Shown here in pieces: positions 35,236 to 43,574 of a stretch of DNA of 64,000 nucleotides. The position numbers and the translations under genes are program-made. The number at the start of each line of letters is the position of its first letter. Positions within the stretch are counted from its first letter, which is position 1. A model generated the notes under the pieces. That model was not told the origin of the DNA. It saw only the letters and a list, made by a program, of their open reading frames with translations, and did not search any database. Where the stretch lies: NCBI GenBank assembly GCA_023428905.1, contig JAEYWP010000030.1, forward strand, positions 1-64,000, written 5' to 3'. Origin of the DNA: Verrucomicrobiota bacterium (lineage in GTDB: Bacteria > Verrucomicrobiota > Verrucomicrobiia > Opitutales > Opitutaceae).

Positions 35236-35760
35236 TCAGGAAGGAGAGCGGACGGAAATGTAGTCTTTGGTGGAATCGGAGGCGTCGAGGCTCACCACCA
35301 CCTTCTCACGGGGAAGGGTTTCAAGGGTGAGGCCGCAGAAGTCGGCGGCGAAGGGCAGCAATCGGCCGCCGCGGTCCACGAGGATGGCGAGTTCGACCTT
35401 GGCGGGCCGACCGTGATCAAACAGTTCGTCCAGAGCTGCCTTGACGGTGCGACCCGAGAAAAGGACGTCATCGACCAGGACCACGCGGGCGCCGTTGACG
35501 TCGCCGGGGATCTGCGTCGGGGCAAACTCCTTTGGGATCGGATTCCTTCCGATGTCGTCTCGGTGAAAGGAGATATCGACCGTGCCCAGGCTGGCGCGGG
35601 GCAGGAAGGCCTTGAGACGCCGTGCGAGCTCAATGCCCCCGTTGGCGATGCCGAGGAGGAGCAAACGGTCTCCCTTCTCGTGTTGGTTTCGCACAGCCGT
35701 GGCCAGGCTTTCGATAGCGCGCTGGACCTCGGAGGATTCGATTCGACGGGTTTCGGGCAC
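35236..35760 (-). CDS. pyrR: PyrR-type pyrimidine operon regulator / uracil phosphoribosyltransferase
   Basis: Type I phosphoribosyltransferase fold of about 175 residues. It has LLLGIANGGIELARRL, DISFHRDDIGRNP, the PRPP loop VVLVDDVLFSGRTVKAALDE, and ILVDRGGRLLPFAADFCG. In Gram-positive bacteria PyrR binds pyr mRNA; its place at the head of pyrB-pyrC suggests the same here. The start is unclear: no ATG lies in frame, so I used GTG at 35760, although homology seems to begin two or three residues earlier. About 180 bp between the upstream terminator and this start could be a regulatory leader, but I see no clear PyrR-binding loop. Confidence 0.85.
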   Translation of the reverse strand: MPETRRIESSEVQRAIESLATAVRNQHEKGDRLLLLGIANGGIELARRLKAFLPRASLGTVDISFHRDDIGRNPIPKEFAPTQIPGDVNGARVVLVDDVLFSGRTVKAALDELFDHGRPAKVELAILVDRGGRLLPFAADFCGLTLETLPREKVVVSLDASDSTKDYISVRSPS

Positions 35761-35944
35761 GAGGATGCGTTGTGCCCAGTCGCTTCCTTCAAGGAAAGCC
35801 CTTTTTGGTCCGTATGGCTGGCGTCCGACCTTGGTGCGACTCGTACGCGGTGCTCCGTGAAGCCGTTGCCTTCCCTCTCCCTCGGGTGCGTCGATTGGCC
35901 GGCTGCCGGGTTCGGCGTGCTTCGTGCCCCTGGGATTTGGGCAC

Positions 35945-35978
35945 AAAAAAGGCGACGGCGTGATGCTGCCGTCGCCTT
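35945..35978 (-). terminator. Intrinsic terminator of the sugar-phosphate transferase gene
   Basis: An 11-bp perfect stem (AAGGCGACGGC at 35949-35959, GCCGTCGCCTT at 35968-35978) with an 8-base loop. On the minus strand it runs into a T-tract formed by the A-run at 35945-35950. It lies 24 bp past the stop of the transferase and insulates it from pyrR. Confidence 0.92.
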
Positions 35979-36002
35979 AGGCGTGGTTGTGGTCAGTACG
36001 CT

Positions 36003-37412
36003 TTAATAAGCCGTTTTGGGTGGGAAAACCACCTGCCAGGCTGTCGCGAAGAGGATCTTGATGTCCAAGAACAGCGACCAGCTGTTGATGTAGAGCAGGT
36101 CGTATCCCACGCGCTTTTCCAGCAGCGAGACTTCGGAAATCTCGCCGCGGAACCCCTTGCTCTGCGCGAGGCCGGTGATGCCGGGCTTCACGTAGTGGCG
36201 GGAATAGTAGTTGCGCAGCAACTTCGCGAACTCCTCGTCATGCTCGATCATGTGCGGACGGGGGCCGGCGACGCTCATGTCACCCATGAGCACGTTGATG
36301 AACTGCGGAATTTCATCGAGGCTCGTGCGCCGCATGAAACGTCCGAAGGTGAAGACGCGGGGGTCGCCGTTCTTGGCCTGTACCCGCGCCTGTTCCTTCG
36401 TCTGGGAGGCGACGTGCATGGTGCGGAACTTCCAGATGTTGAAGCGTCGCTTGTTGATGCCGGAACGGAGCTGCGGATAGAAAATCGGGCCCGGGGACTG
36501 CACGCGCTGGATCATCCACACCAGGATGGTCAGCGGCGGGAGGACAAAGAGGACGACCGGCAGGGAGACCGCGATGTCGAGCACGCGCTTCTGGATGCGG
36601 TTGACCGGATTCTCCAGGGGCTCGTCGTCGAGGGTGAAGAAGGTGTATTTGCCTTCGTGGTCCACGGTGACGGGATGCTCGTAGAAGCTGTTCAGGTTGT
36701 TGTAGAGGCGAACACGGCAACCGGAGCGCTGGGCGGCCTGGATCACGCGATTGGAATGCTCGCGATCCAGATAAAACTGCAGGAGCACGATCTGACCAAC
36801 GTGCTGTTCTGCGAGCACGTGGCTGATGTCCTCGACCCGACCAAAGAGGGGGAGTCCTTCGATCACGTCGCCTTCGAGCTCGTTGCTCAGGTATCCAACG
36901 GGAAGGACACCGAGATGGGCCTTCTGCTCGACCCAGCGCTTGAGCTCACGGACATCCTCGCGGGAACCGATAAAGAGCGTGCGAACCGCATTGTCCTTGA
37001 AGAAGACGTGGGAGAGGAAGCCCGGCAGGAAGCAGTTCAGCAGGTACAACACCACCGCGGAGGCGGCGAGGAACGAGCCGAGAAACATGCGGGAGATGTA
37101 GGCATCCTTCGTCGCAAAGGCCACGGCGAAGATCACCAGGGCGATGCGGACGAGCTGCCTCTGGGTGAGCTGCGTCAGCTCGATCCAGTTCAGGTACCCC
37201 AAACGGCCCGCCATCGTGCGGTAGCTCCGAGAGCTGATCAGCGCGCCGCCGATCGTGGCCAGAAAGTAGAGCTGAAGATTGGTATCCGTTGCAAACGTGA
37301 CGAATCCCGTCTTCTGAGTGAGCAGCGCCCACACAAAGAAGAAACCCCCAAGGATGGCGGTGACACAAAATCCATGGAGCGAGATCAGTCCTTCTTGGCG
37401 ATTCTTGAGCAT
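36003..37412 (-). CDS. Exopolysaccharide priming polyprenyl glycosylphosphotransferase
   Basis: Starts lipid-linked polysaccharide repeat units by moving a sugar-1-phosphate to undecaprenyl phosphate. The 469-residue protein has four N-terminal membrane helices, a Rossmann-like middle domain (RTLFIGSREDVRELKRW to YNNLNSFYEH) and the C-terminal bacterial sugar transferase domain: QKRVLDIAVSLPVV helix, SPGPIFYPQLRSGINKRRFN, IWKFRTMHV, RRTSLDEIPQFINVLMGDMS and VAGPRPHMIEHDE. It is of the WbaP/WcaJ type, sugar not predictable. It is divergent from the GT4 glycosyltransferase with about 260 bp between starts; an AT-rich patch near 37440-37465 may hold its promoter. Confidence 0.93.
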   Translation of the reverse strand: MLKNRQEGLISLHGFCVTAILGGFFFVWALLTQKTGFVTFATDTNLQLYFLATIGGALISSRSYRTMAGRLGYLNWIELTQLTQRQLVRIALVIFAVAFATKDAYISRMFLGSFLAASAVVLYLLNCFLPGFLSHVFFKDNAVRTLFIGSREDVRELKRWVEQKAHLGVLPVGYLSNELEGDVIEGLPLFGRVEDISHVLAEQHVGQIVLLQFYLDREHSNRVIQAAQRSGCRVRLYNNLNSFYEHPVTVDHEGKYTFFTLDDEPLENPVNRIQKRVLDIAVSLPVVLFVLPPLTILVWMIQRVQSPGPIFYPQLRSGINKRRFNIWKFRTMHVASQTKEQARVQAKNGDPRVFTFGRFMRRTSLDEIPQFINVLMGDMSVAGPRPHMIEHDEEFAKLLRNYYSRHYVKPGITGLAQSKGFRGEISEVSLLEKRVGYDLLYINSWSLFLDIKILFATAWQVVFPPKTAY

Positions 37413-37671
37413 GGCTTTGTTGAGAGTGGTTTGCGGTGTATACCCTATATTAGCTATTCACCTTCCCGCTATGAATCAGGACACCCCCGCCATGCCGCTA
37501 GGGGTTTCCCTCAGGATGTGCCGATCTTTTGCGGTAATTCGCCCTATGCCGGGGTAGGGGCGGAAAGATGTAACAGGCGGTAGTGATGCAATTGATTGAT
37601 AGCGGAGGACTTGTATTGCCAAGGATTAGCTGGACAACAGGCTGGGTTTTCCGCCGGGATGGTGCCCGACC

Positions 37672-38853
37672 ATGCCGCTCCGGATCCTGCACTCCATACG
37701 CTCCGTCAACCCGCACGGCGGGGGCCCCGTCGAAGGGGTGAAACAGTTTGCCGCCGTCAATCGCGCTGAAGGGCACTCGGTCGAGGTGCTGTCCCTTGAC
37801 GCTCCCAGCGACCCATGGACCCAGGAGTTTCCATTGCCCTGCCACGCCATGGGGCCCTCCAAGGGAAGTTATGGTTACTCGGACCGGATGGTGCCGTGGT
37901 TGAAGGAAAACCGCTCCCGCTACGACGCCGTGATCGTGGATGGAATCTGGCAGTACAACGCGTTTGGCGTGTGGCGTGCGCTCGCCGGTTCGACGACGCC
38001 CTATTTTGTCTTCACGCACGGGATGTTGGATCCGTGGTTCAAGCGGACCTACCCGTTAAAGCATCTCAAAAAGTGGCTGTATTGGCCGTGGGGAGACTAC
38101 CGGGTGCTGCGCGATGCGCGGGCCGTCCTGTTTACGTGCGAGGAGGAGCGGCGTCTGGCTCGCGAGTCGTTCTGGCTGTACCGATGCCGGGAGCGCGTCG
38201 TGAATTTTGGTACCGGGGCCCCGGGAGGAGACGCCGAGGTTCAGCGGCGGGCCTTCCTGGAGCGCTTCCCTGAAACGGCGGACAAACACTGCCTGCTCTT
38301 TCTCGGCCGCGTGCACGTGAAGAAAGGAGCGGACCTGCTTTTCCGCGCCTTCGCTTCCTACGTCGCCACTCAGAACACGGACAGGCTGCGGTCGTGGCAC
38401 CTGGTGGTGGCAGGGCCCCATGATCATGCCTACGGGGAGGAAATGAAGCAGTTGGTGCGCGAGTTGGGGATTGAGCATCGCGTCACCTGGACCGGGATGC
38501 TGTCGGGCGATCCCAAATGGGGCGCCTTTCGTCACGCGGCCGCCTTCGTACTGCCTTCTCATCAGGAGAACTTCGGCATCGCTGTCGCCGAGGCGTTGGG
38601 CTGCGGGGTGCCGGTCTTGATTTCGGACAAGGTCAACATCTGGAGGGAAATCGCCGAGGACCGGGCGGGTTTCGTCCAGAATGACGACCTCGAGGGGACA
38701 ATCGCTCTGCTCTCCGCCTGGGCAGAACTCCCGGAACCCGAGAAAGCCTCCATGCGTGCCCGGGCGCTCGACTCGTTCAGGAATCGCTTCGATGTCCGAC
38801 AAGGCGCGCGCTCTCTCATCCGCGTCCTGGAAGAGCCGGCTGGCGCAAAATGA
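37672..38853 (+). CDS. GT4-family glycosyltransferase
   Basis: Retaining glycosyltransferase with the GT-B fold, 393 residues. The N-terminal domain has SVNPHGGGPVEGVKQFA, a nucleotide-sugar acceptor-site loop, and FVFTHGMLDPWFK. The C-terminal donor domain shows LLFLGRVHVKKGADLLFRAF, VVAGPHDHAYGEEMK and the GT4 E-x7-E motif in PSHQENFGIAVAEALGCGVP. It probably extends an envelope or secreted glycan and pairs with the divergent priming transferase. The ATG at 37672 begins MPLRILHSIRSV. About 200 bp of non-coding DNA follows. Confidence 0.92.
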   Translation: MPLRILHSIRSVNPHGGGPVEGVKQFAAVNRAEGHSVEVLSLDAPSDPWTQEFPLPCHAMGPSKGSYGYSDRMVPWLKENRSRYDAVIVDGIWQYNAFGVWRALAGSTTPYFVFTHGMLDPWFKRTYPLKHLKKWLYWPWGDYRVLRDARAVLFTCEEERRLARESFWLYRCRERVVNFGTGAPGGDAEVQRRAFLERFPETADKHCLLFLGRVHVKKGADLLFRAFASYVATQNTDRLRSWHLVVAGPHDHAYGEEMKQLVRELGIEHRVTWTGMLSGDPKWGAFRHAAAFVLPSHQENFGIAVAEALGCGVPVLISDKVNIWREIAEDRAGFVQNDDLEGTIALLSAWAELPEPEKASMRARALDSFRNRFDVRQGARSLIRVLEEPAGAK

Positions 38854-38993
38854 GGTCGCGCTGAGGCTCGCCTGCTTGGTTTCGCCCCCAGCGGGCCCCA
38901 GGGCACGCGCGTGAAGCGCCTCAGATGCCCGGGTTCGAGGTACAATTGCTAACCTGAGTCCGCGCCACACCTAATACCCATCGCCGCGAGGTA

Positions 38994-39022
38994 TGCGCAA
39001 ATCTTGTTCCCCATTGCGCAAA
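38994..39022. promoter_or_regulatory. Direct repeat upstream of the PocR-AraC gene, candidate operator
   Basis: TGCGCAAA occurs at 38994-39001 and again at 39015-39022, 21 bp apart (two helical turns). Direct half-sites at this spacing are the usual arrangement for AraC-family dimers. The pair ends 28 bp before the regulator's ATG, so autoregulation is likely. The related TGTGCA words at 40488 and 40528 support a common half-site TGYGCA. Confidence 0.5.
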
Positions 39023-39050
39023 AACGAAACATGCCCCTAGGCTGCCGGGC

Positions 39051-39965
39051 ATGGAAGCGTCGGAAAATCCTGCCAAACGAAGTCGCGCAATGGTGGCGCA
39101 GCTGAAGCAGTCGGCCATCTACCGCGACTACGAACAGGCGTTCCGGGAGACCACCGGACTTCCTTTCAATCTGAGGCCGATTGAGGCTTTCGATCTTCCT
39201 CACACCGGCGATCCGAAGGAGAACCCTTTCTGTGCCCTGATGGCCTCGACCAACCAGTCGTGCGCCGCCTGTCTTCAGTTGCAGCGCCGGGTTGAGGAGG
39301 AGGCCCGTCTGGGCCCGAAGACCCTGAAATGTTTCGCTGGTCTGTGCGATTCCGCCGTCCCGATCCGCGTCGGCGAAAACCTGGTCGCCTTCCTCCAAAC
39401 CGGGCAGGTGTTGTTGCACCAGCCGTCGCGTGAGCAGTTCGACAAGACAACCCGTCAGCTCCTGAAGTGGGGGACCGACGTCGACCTGAAGCGGCTCGAG
39501 GAGGCGTTTTTCCAGACCCGGGTCGTGACCCGCAAGCAGTACGATTCGATCCTGCGGCTGCTCACCATTTTTGCCCAACACCTCTCGACCCTGAGCAACC
39601 AGCTCATGGTCAAGGAGGAGTCCGCCGAGCCGCCCGTGATTGCGAAGGCGAGGGTCTTCATTGCCGAACACCAGGACGACGATCTCACCCTGACGCAGGT
39701 CGCGCAGGCGGTGAACACGTCGGCCTTCTATTTCTGCAAGATGTTCAAGAAGACGACCGGGATGACCTTCACGGATTATCTCGCGCGGGTGCGCGTCGAA
39801 AAGGTGAAGAACCTTTTGCTCAATCCACACAAGCGGGTCAGCGAGGCGGCCTTCGAGGCCGGCTTCCAGTCGCTGTCCCAGTTCAACCGGGTCTTCCGCA
39901 AGATCGCAGGCGAGTCACCCTCGACCTTCCGGGACCGGCTGCACGCGGAGACGTCAGCGCGCTGA
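39051..39965 (+). CDS. PocR-domain AraC-family transcriptional regulator
   Basis: 304 residues. The N-terminal part (about 20-180) resembles the PocR sensory domain, with cysteines C61, C71, C74, C94 and C99 (FCALMAS, SCAACLQLQRR, KCFAGLCDSAVPI) that could bind a metal, haem or a hydrocarbon-type ligand. The C-terminal 100 residues form the AraC double helix-turn-helix: LTQVAQAVNTSAFYFCKMFK, TDYLARVRVEKVKNLLL and FEAGFQSLSQFNRVFRKIAG. It lies upstream of the cbb3 locus; a Cys-rich sensor fits redox or oxygen-linked control, but that is inference. A direct repeat just upstream is its likely operator. Confidence 0.9.
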   Translation: MEASENPAKRSRAMVAQLKQSAIYRDYEQAFRETTGLPFNLRPIEAFDLPHTGDPKENPFCALMASTNQSCAACLQLQRRVEEEARLGPKTLKCFAGLCDSAVPIRVGENLVAFLQTGQVLLHQPSREQFDKTTRQLLKWGTDVDLKRLEEAFFQTRVVTRKQYDSILRLLTIFAQHLSTLSNQLMVKEESAEPPVIAKARVFIAEHQDDDLTLTQVAQAVNTSAFYFCKMFKKTTGMTFTDYLARVRVEKVKNLLLNPHKRVSEAAFEAGFQSLSQFNRVFRKIAGESPSTFRDRLHAETSAR

Positions 39966-40433
39966 GGCCGTCACTTCGTCCCCGCGGACCTGTTCGCAGG
40001 GACGGCGCTGGCAGAGTGAGCACAGGGTCTCGATCTCCACGCGTGCGATCGAGTGGAGCGCCTGCTGGAGATCGGCCGCGAAGGTCTGGCGTTCTCCCGG
40101 CGTCAGGGGCGGGAGCGGGGAGTCGGCGAGGAACACCGCCTCGAGCAGCGCGCGCTCGCCGGTGGTGAAGTATGCAAGAAGTGGATTCAATCCACATTCG
40201 CAAAGGTCAGCAGGCTGTCGGTAATCGTGGGAGGACCGCGTCTTCTGTCTCCGGCGGGCCGGGATCTGCCCAATGGCATCAAACACGCAGTCCAGGGTCC
40301 AATCCATCAGGTGTACCAACGCCTCGGGGGTGCCAAGCGGGGAACTCACGGGCTCGGCACGCAGCAGCACCTCCCAACGCTTCCGCAATGTGGGGCGCAT
40401 CCTCTGCAGTGCGGCCAGGCTGCTCTCGTGCAT
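39954..40433 (-). CDS. Unknown cysteine-containing small protein
   Basis: 159 residues, mostly helical, with no signal peptide or membrane segment. Six cysteines are grouped as a C-x-C (LCECG, 78-80) and a C-x2-C-x4-C (CSLCQRRPC, 138-146), plus C49. That arrangement could bind zinc or an iron-sulphur cluster. Its stop overlaps the end of the PocR-AraC gene by 12 bp and its start faces the DUF2934/cbb3 genes, so it sits inside the regulatory part of the oxidase locus. I do not recognise the family. The ATG at 40433 (MHESSLAALQ) was chosen over an upstream start at 40484. Confidence 0.65.
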   Translation of the reverse strand: MHESSLAALQRMRPTLRKRWEVLLRAEPVSSPLGTPEALVHLMDWTLDCVFDAIGQIPARRRQKTRSSHDYRQPADLCECGLNPLLAYFTTGERALLEAVFLADSPLPPLTPGERQTFAADLQQALHSIARVEIETLCSLCQRRPCEQVRGDEVTASAR

Positions 40434-40475
40434 GGGGCGATGATGGCACAGGCGCGCCGGGCCCGCATCGCATGC

Positions 40476-40545
40476 CTTGCCCAAGCGTGTGCATTATTTG
40501 GGGGGGAGCCGGGCCCAAGCCAAGATATGCACAGTCCTCGGCAAG
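40476..40545. promoter_or_regulatory. Long inverted repeat in the divergent cbb3 promoter region
   Basis: CTTGCC-N6-TGTGCAT (40476-40494) is mirrored by ATGCACA-N6-GGCAAG (40527-40545), with identical inner spacing of 6 bp in both arms. TTGG and CCAA extend the symmetry inward. It lies between the divergent starts at 40433 and 40598. Two half-sites per arm, at matching spacing, suggest a cooperative operator for a dimer or tetramer rather than an RNA hairpin. Confidence 0.5.
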
Positions 40546-40597
40546 CTCCGCGGAGCCCGTTTTTTGGCGGCGGAATAAAGTGCGGGCGATAGGCGCT

Positions 40598-40840
40598 ATG
40601 AAGGAATCTTTCTGCTCAGAGCCCTCCGATCGTGAGATCCGGGAGGGCGCTTACTTCGTGTACTTGACCCGCGGATGCGCCGTGGGCCGGGACCTGGAGA
40701 ACTGGCTCGAGGCCGAGCGCCTCCTGAGGCTGCGCCATGCCGATCCGGCGACCGAGCCGGGCGGCGATGATTGTCTCCACTTCCCCCTCAATGCCGGGGC
40801 CCTGCGGGTCGATACTCCGCATCCGTTCCCCTTGCGCTAA
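40598..40840 (+). CDS. DUF2934-like small protein
   Basis: 80 residues. The N-terminal half (REIREGAYFVYLTRG, then LENWLEAERLL) matches the DUF2934 pattern of an R-x-AY-x-LY helix and a D/N-W-L-x-AE helix, found in many Proteobacteria and Acidobacteria with no assigned role. The C-terminal 35 residues are polar and Pro-rich. It precedes the cbb3 genes by 16 bp and is probably cotranscribed. The ATG at 40598 was chosen because the motif starts shortly after it. Confidence 0.6.
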   Translation: MKESFCSEPSDREIREGAYFVYLTRGCAVGRDLENWLEAERLLRLRHADPATEPGGDDCLHFPLNAGALRVDTPHPFPLR

Positions 40841-40856
40841 CCCCAGCCCGCACGCC

Positions 40857-41057
40857 ATGTCCGTCGTCCCGCTCACCCTTACGATCAGCCTCTGCCTGGT
40901 CTTCACCTTCGTCCTCTTTTTCCTGCGCGAACATTCCCGCCGGCGGTTCACCAGCGCCGAGAGCGACGCCCTCCTGCCCCTGGCGGAGGAGCTTCGTACC
41001 GTGCAGGTGAATACGCAGGAAGGCCCCCGCCGCCGCCAGGATTCTCTCCACTCATGA
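40857..41057 (+). CDS. Small single-helix membrane protein of the cbb3 cluster
   Basis: 66 residues: one N-terminal transmembrane helix (LTLTISLCLVFTFVLFFL), a basic patch and a polar tail (FTSAESDALLPLAEE). The size, topology and place suggest a CcoS/FixS-like accessory protein needed for cofactor insertion, but its sequence is not close enough to say so firmly. Its TGA overlaps the ccoNO ATG by 4 bp (ATGA), so translation is coupled to the oxidase. Confidence 0.65.
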   Translation: MSVVPLTLTISLCLVFTFVLFFLREHSRRRFTSAESDALLPLAEELRTVQVNTQEGPRRRQDSLHS

Positions 41058-43372
41058 GCGACCGAAAGATAACCATCGAATACAACGACCAGATCGTCCG
41101 GCAGTTCCTGCTGGCGAGCGTGATTTGGGGGGCGGTCGGGATGCTGGTCGGCGTTCTGGTCGCGTCCCAGCTCAACTTCTGGAGGCTCAACTTCGACCTG
41201 CCCTGGCTCACCTTCGGCCGGCTGCGGCCGCTGCACACCAACGCCGTCATCTTTGCCTTTGTCGGCAACATGATGTTTGCGGGCATCTATTATTCCACCC
41301 AGCGGCTGGTGAAGGCGCGCCTGGCGTCGGACTTCCTGTCCAAGCTCCACTTCTGGGGGTGGCAGGCAATCATCGTCGCGGCGGCCATCACCCTTCCGCT
41401 CGGCTTCACCCGCGGCAAGGAATACGCGGAGCTGATCTGGCCGATCAACATCGCGGTCGCGCTGATCTGGGTGGTGTTTGCGATCAACTTTTTCTGGACC
41501 CTGGCCCGACGCAACGAGCCCAGCCTGTACGTCGCGATCTGGTTCTACATCGCGACCATCATAACCGTGGCGATGCTCTACATCGTCAACCACCTCTCCC
41601 TGCCGACCAGCCTGGTGCACAGCTACCCGATCTTCGCCGGCGTCCAGGACGGCCTGGTGCAGTGGTGGTACGGCCACAACGCCGTGGCGTTCTTCCTCAC
41701 CACGCCGATCCTGGGCATCATGTATTACTTCGTTCCGAAGGCGGCGGAACGTCCGGTGTACAGCTACCGGCTCTCGGTCATCCACTTCTGGTCCCTGGTT
41801 TTTGTCTACATCTGGGCGGGCCCCCACCACCTGCTGAACACCGCGCTGCCCAACTGGCTGCAGATGCTGGGCATGACCTTTTCGCTCATGCTCTGGGCAC
41901 CCTCCTGGGGCGGCATGCTCAACGGCTTGCTCACCCTGCGCGGGGCCTGGCACAAGCTCCGCACCGACCCGGTGCTCAAGTTTTTCGCCGCGGCCGTCAC
42001 CTTCTACGGAATGGCGACCTTCGAGGGCCCGCTGCTTTCGATCAAGTCGGTCAACGCACTGGGCCACTACACCGATTGGATCATCGGCCACGTCCACGCC
42101 GGAGCCCTGGGCTGGAACGGTTTCATGGCCGCGGGCATGACCTACTGGCTCCTCCCCCGGCTCTGGAACAAGCCGCTGTACAGCCAGTCGCTGGCCAACC
42201 TTCACTTCTGGCTCGGGACCTTCGGCATCCTGCTCTACGTCGCGGCGATGTGGACCAGCGGCATCACCCAGGGGCTGATGCTCAACGCCACCACCGACGG
42301 AGGCACGGTCCTTGCGTATCCAAACTTCCTGGAAACGCTCAACACCATCCGCCCGATGATGCTCATGCGCGTGATCGGCGGCGGACTCTACCTGGTGGGC
42401 TGGGGCCTCCTCGGCTACAACATCATCCGCACGCTGCGTGGCGCCCAGCCGGTCAACGCCTCCGTCCAGGTCTTCGTCGAGACGTCCCAGCAGAAGCCAC
42501 TGGGCGTGACCGGAACCTTCTTTAATCCCCCGGTGGTGTTCTCCGTCCTCGGGACCCTCTCCGCCTTTGCCTGGCTCTTTGGTGGTCCGGTCCTCCAGAT
42601 CGCCGGCCTCGCCGGCACCGTCCTGTTCGTCATCCTGGCTTTTGTGCACTTCGAGGCGCGCAAGAATGCCTGGGGCCAGTGGTATGACCGCCTTCTCGAG
42701 CGTTCCGCCCCCTTCACCGTGCTGACCTTCCTCGCCGTGGTGGTGGGCGGCCTGATCCAGATCGTGCCCACCGTGGTGGTGAACAAGGCGGCCAACGTCG
42801 AGGACCGTCTCCAGATTCCCTATACACCGCTGGAACTGGCGGGGCGCGACATCTACGTCCGCGAGGGCTGCTACACCTGTCACTCGCAGATGATCCGCAC
42901 CCTGGTCTCCGACGTTCTCCGCTACGGCGACTATTCCCGGCTCGGTGAGTCCATCTATGACCATCCCTACCAGTGGGGATCCCGGCGGACGGGCCCGGAC
43001 CTCGCCCGGGTCGGAGGCAAGTATCCAAACGTCTGGCACTACCGCCACATGGAGGACCCGCGCTCGGTCTCGGAGGGGTCGAACATGCCCAACTACCCGT
43101 GGCTGCTCACCAACGACACCGACGTGGCCGCCCTCCGGTCCAAGATCGACGTCCTGCGCACCCTGGGGGTCCCGTATCCCGAGTGGGCGGCCGAGGACAT
43201 CGCGGCCCAGGTGGGCGCGCAGTCACAGGCGATCGTGGATGACCTTCGCGCCAGCCAGGCGTATGTCGCGCCGGAGAAGGAGATCGTGGCGCTGATCGCC
43301 TTCCTCCAGAAGCTCGGAAAATACGAGGCGGTCGGCGCCTCGCGGACCGCGCTGAACCGGGCGAACCCCTGA
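41054..43372 (+). CDS. ccoNO: cbb3-type cytochrome c oxidase, fused CcoN-CcoO subunits
   Basis: High-affinity terminal oxidase of the inner membrane. Residues 1 to about 475 are CcoN: twelve helices, haem ligand histidines in RPLHTNAVIFAF, copper-site segment VQWWYGHNAVAFFL, AGPHHLLNT and WIIGHVHAGALGWNGFM. From about 545 CcoO follows: one helix (LTFLAVVVGGLIQIVPTVVV), haem c site EGCYTCHSQM (606-610), YDHPYQWGSRRTGPDLARVG and the Met ligand in GSNMPNYPWL. Normally two genes, here a single 772-residue chain with no stop or frameshift between. Such fusions are known in Bacteroidetes and Verrucomicrobia. It begins with ATGA overlap and is followed 10 bp later by ccoQ. Confidence 0.96.
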   Translation: MSDRKITIEYNDQIVRQFLLASVIWGAVGMLVGVLVASQLNFWRLNFDLPWLTFGRLRPLHTNAVIFAFVGNMMFAGIYYSTQRLVKARLASDFLSKLHFWGWQAIIVAAAITLPLGFTRGKEYAELIWPINIAVALIWVVFAINFFWTLARRNEPSLYVAIWFYIATIITVAMLYIVNHLSLPTSLVHSYPIFAGVQDGLVQWWYGHNAVAFFLTTPILGIMYYFVPKAAERPVYSYRLSVIHFWSLVFVYIWAGPHHLLNTALPNWLQMLGMTFSLMLWAPSWGGMLNGLLTLRGAWHKLRTDPVLKFFAAAVTFYGMATFEGPLLSIKSVNALGHYTDWIIGHVHAGALGWNGFMAAGMTYWLLPRLWNKPLYSQSLANLHFWLGTFGILLYVAAMWTSGITQGLMLNATTDGGTVLAYPNFLETLNTIRPMMLMRVIGGGLYLVGWGLLGYNIIRTLRGAQPVNASVQVFVETSQQKPLGVTGTFFNPPVVFSVLGTLSAFAWLFGGPVLQIAGLAGTVLFVILAFVHFEARKNAWGQWYDRLLERSAPFTVLTFLAVVVGGLIQIVPTVVVNKAANVEDRLQIPYTPLELAGRDIYVREGCYTCHSQMIRTLVSDVLRYGDYSRLGESIYDHPYQWGSRRTGPDLARVGGKYPNVWHYRHMEDPRSVSEGSNMPNYPWLLTNDTDVAALRSKIDVLRTLGVPYPEWAAEDIAAQVGAQSQAIVDDLRASQAYVAPEKEIVALIAFLQKLGKYEAVGASRTALNRANP

Positions 43373-43382
43373 AGGAGACGCC

Positions 43383-43574
43383 ATGTTCCGCCGCCTCATC
43401 TTTGACCACTGGGTCATGATCTTCCCGCTCGCCGCGTTCGCCACCGCCTTTGCTGTGTATGTGACCGTTGGTTACAAAGCGCTGCGCATGCGCCGCGGGC
43501 AGGTGGAGAAATTCGCCCAGCTTCCCTTCAACGACCAGCCAACTCCCTCCCATGTCGACACCGTCAAATCCTAA
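43383..43574 (+). CDS. ccoQ: cbb3 oxidase subunit CcoQ-like
   Basis: 63-residue protein with one transmembrane helix (VMIFPLAAFATAFAVYVTVG) and a short polar tail, lying between ccoNO and ccoP where CcoQ is expected. CcoQ stabilises the oxidase complex. The sequence is poorly conserved across the family, so the call rests on size, topology and place. Its end overlaps ccoP by 23 bp, implying translational coupling. Confidence 0.75.
   Translation: MFRRLIFDHWVMIFPLAAFATAFAVYVTVGYKALRMRRGQVEKFAQLPFNDQPTPSHVDTVKS

Noticed and set aside
40616..43048. Minus-strand open frame of about 810 codons opposite ccoNO
   Set aside because: Antisense artefact of a GC-rich gene; the plus strand encodes a complete CcoN-CcoO protein with haem and copper ligands.
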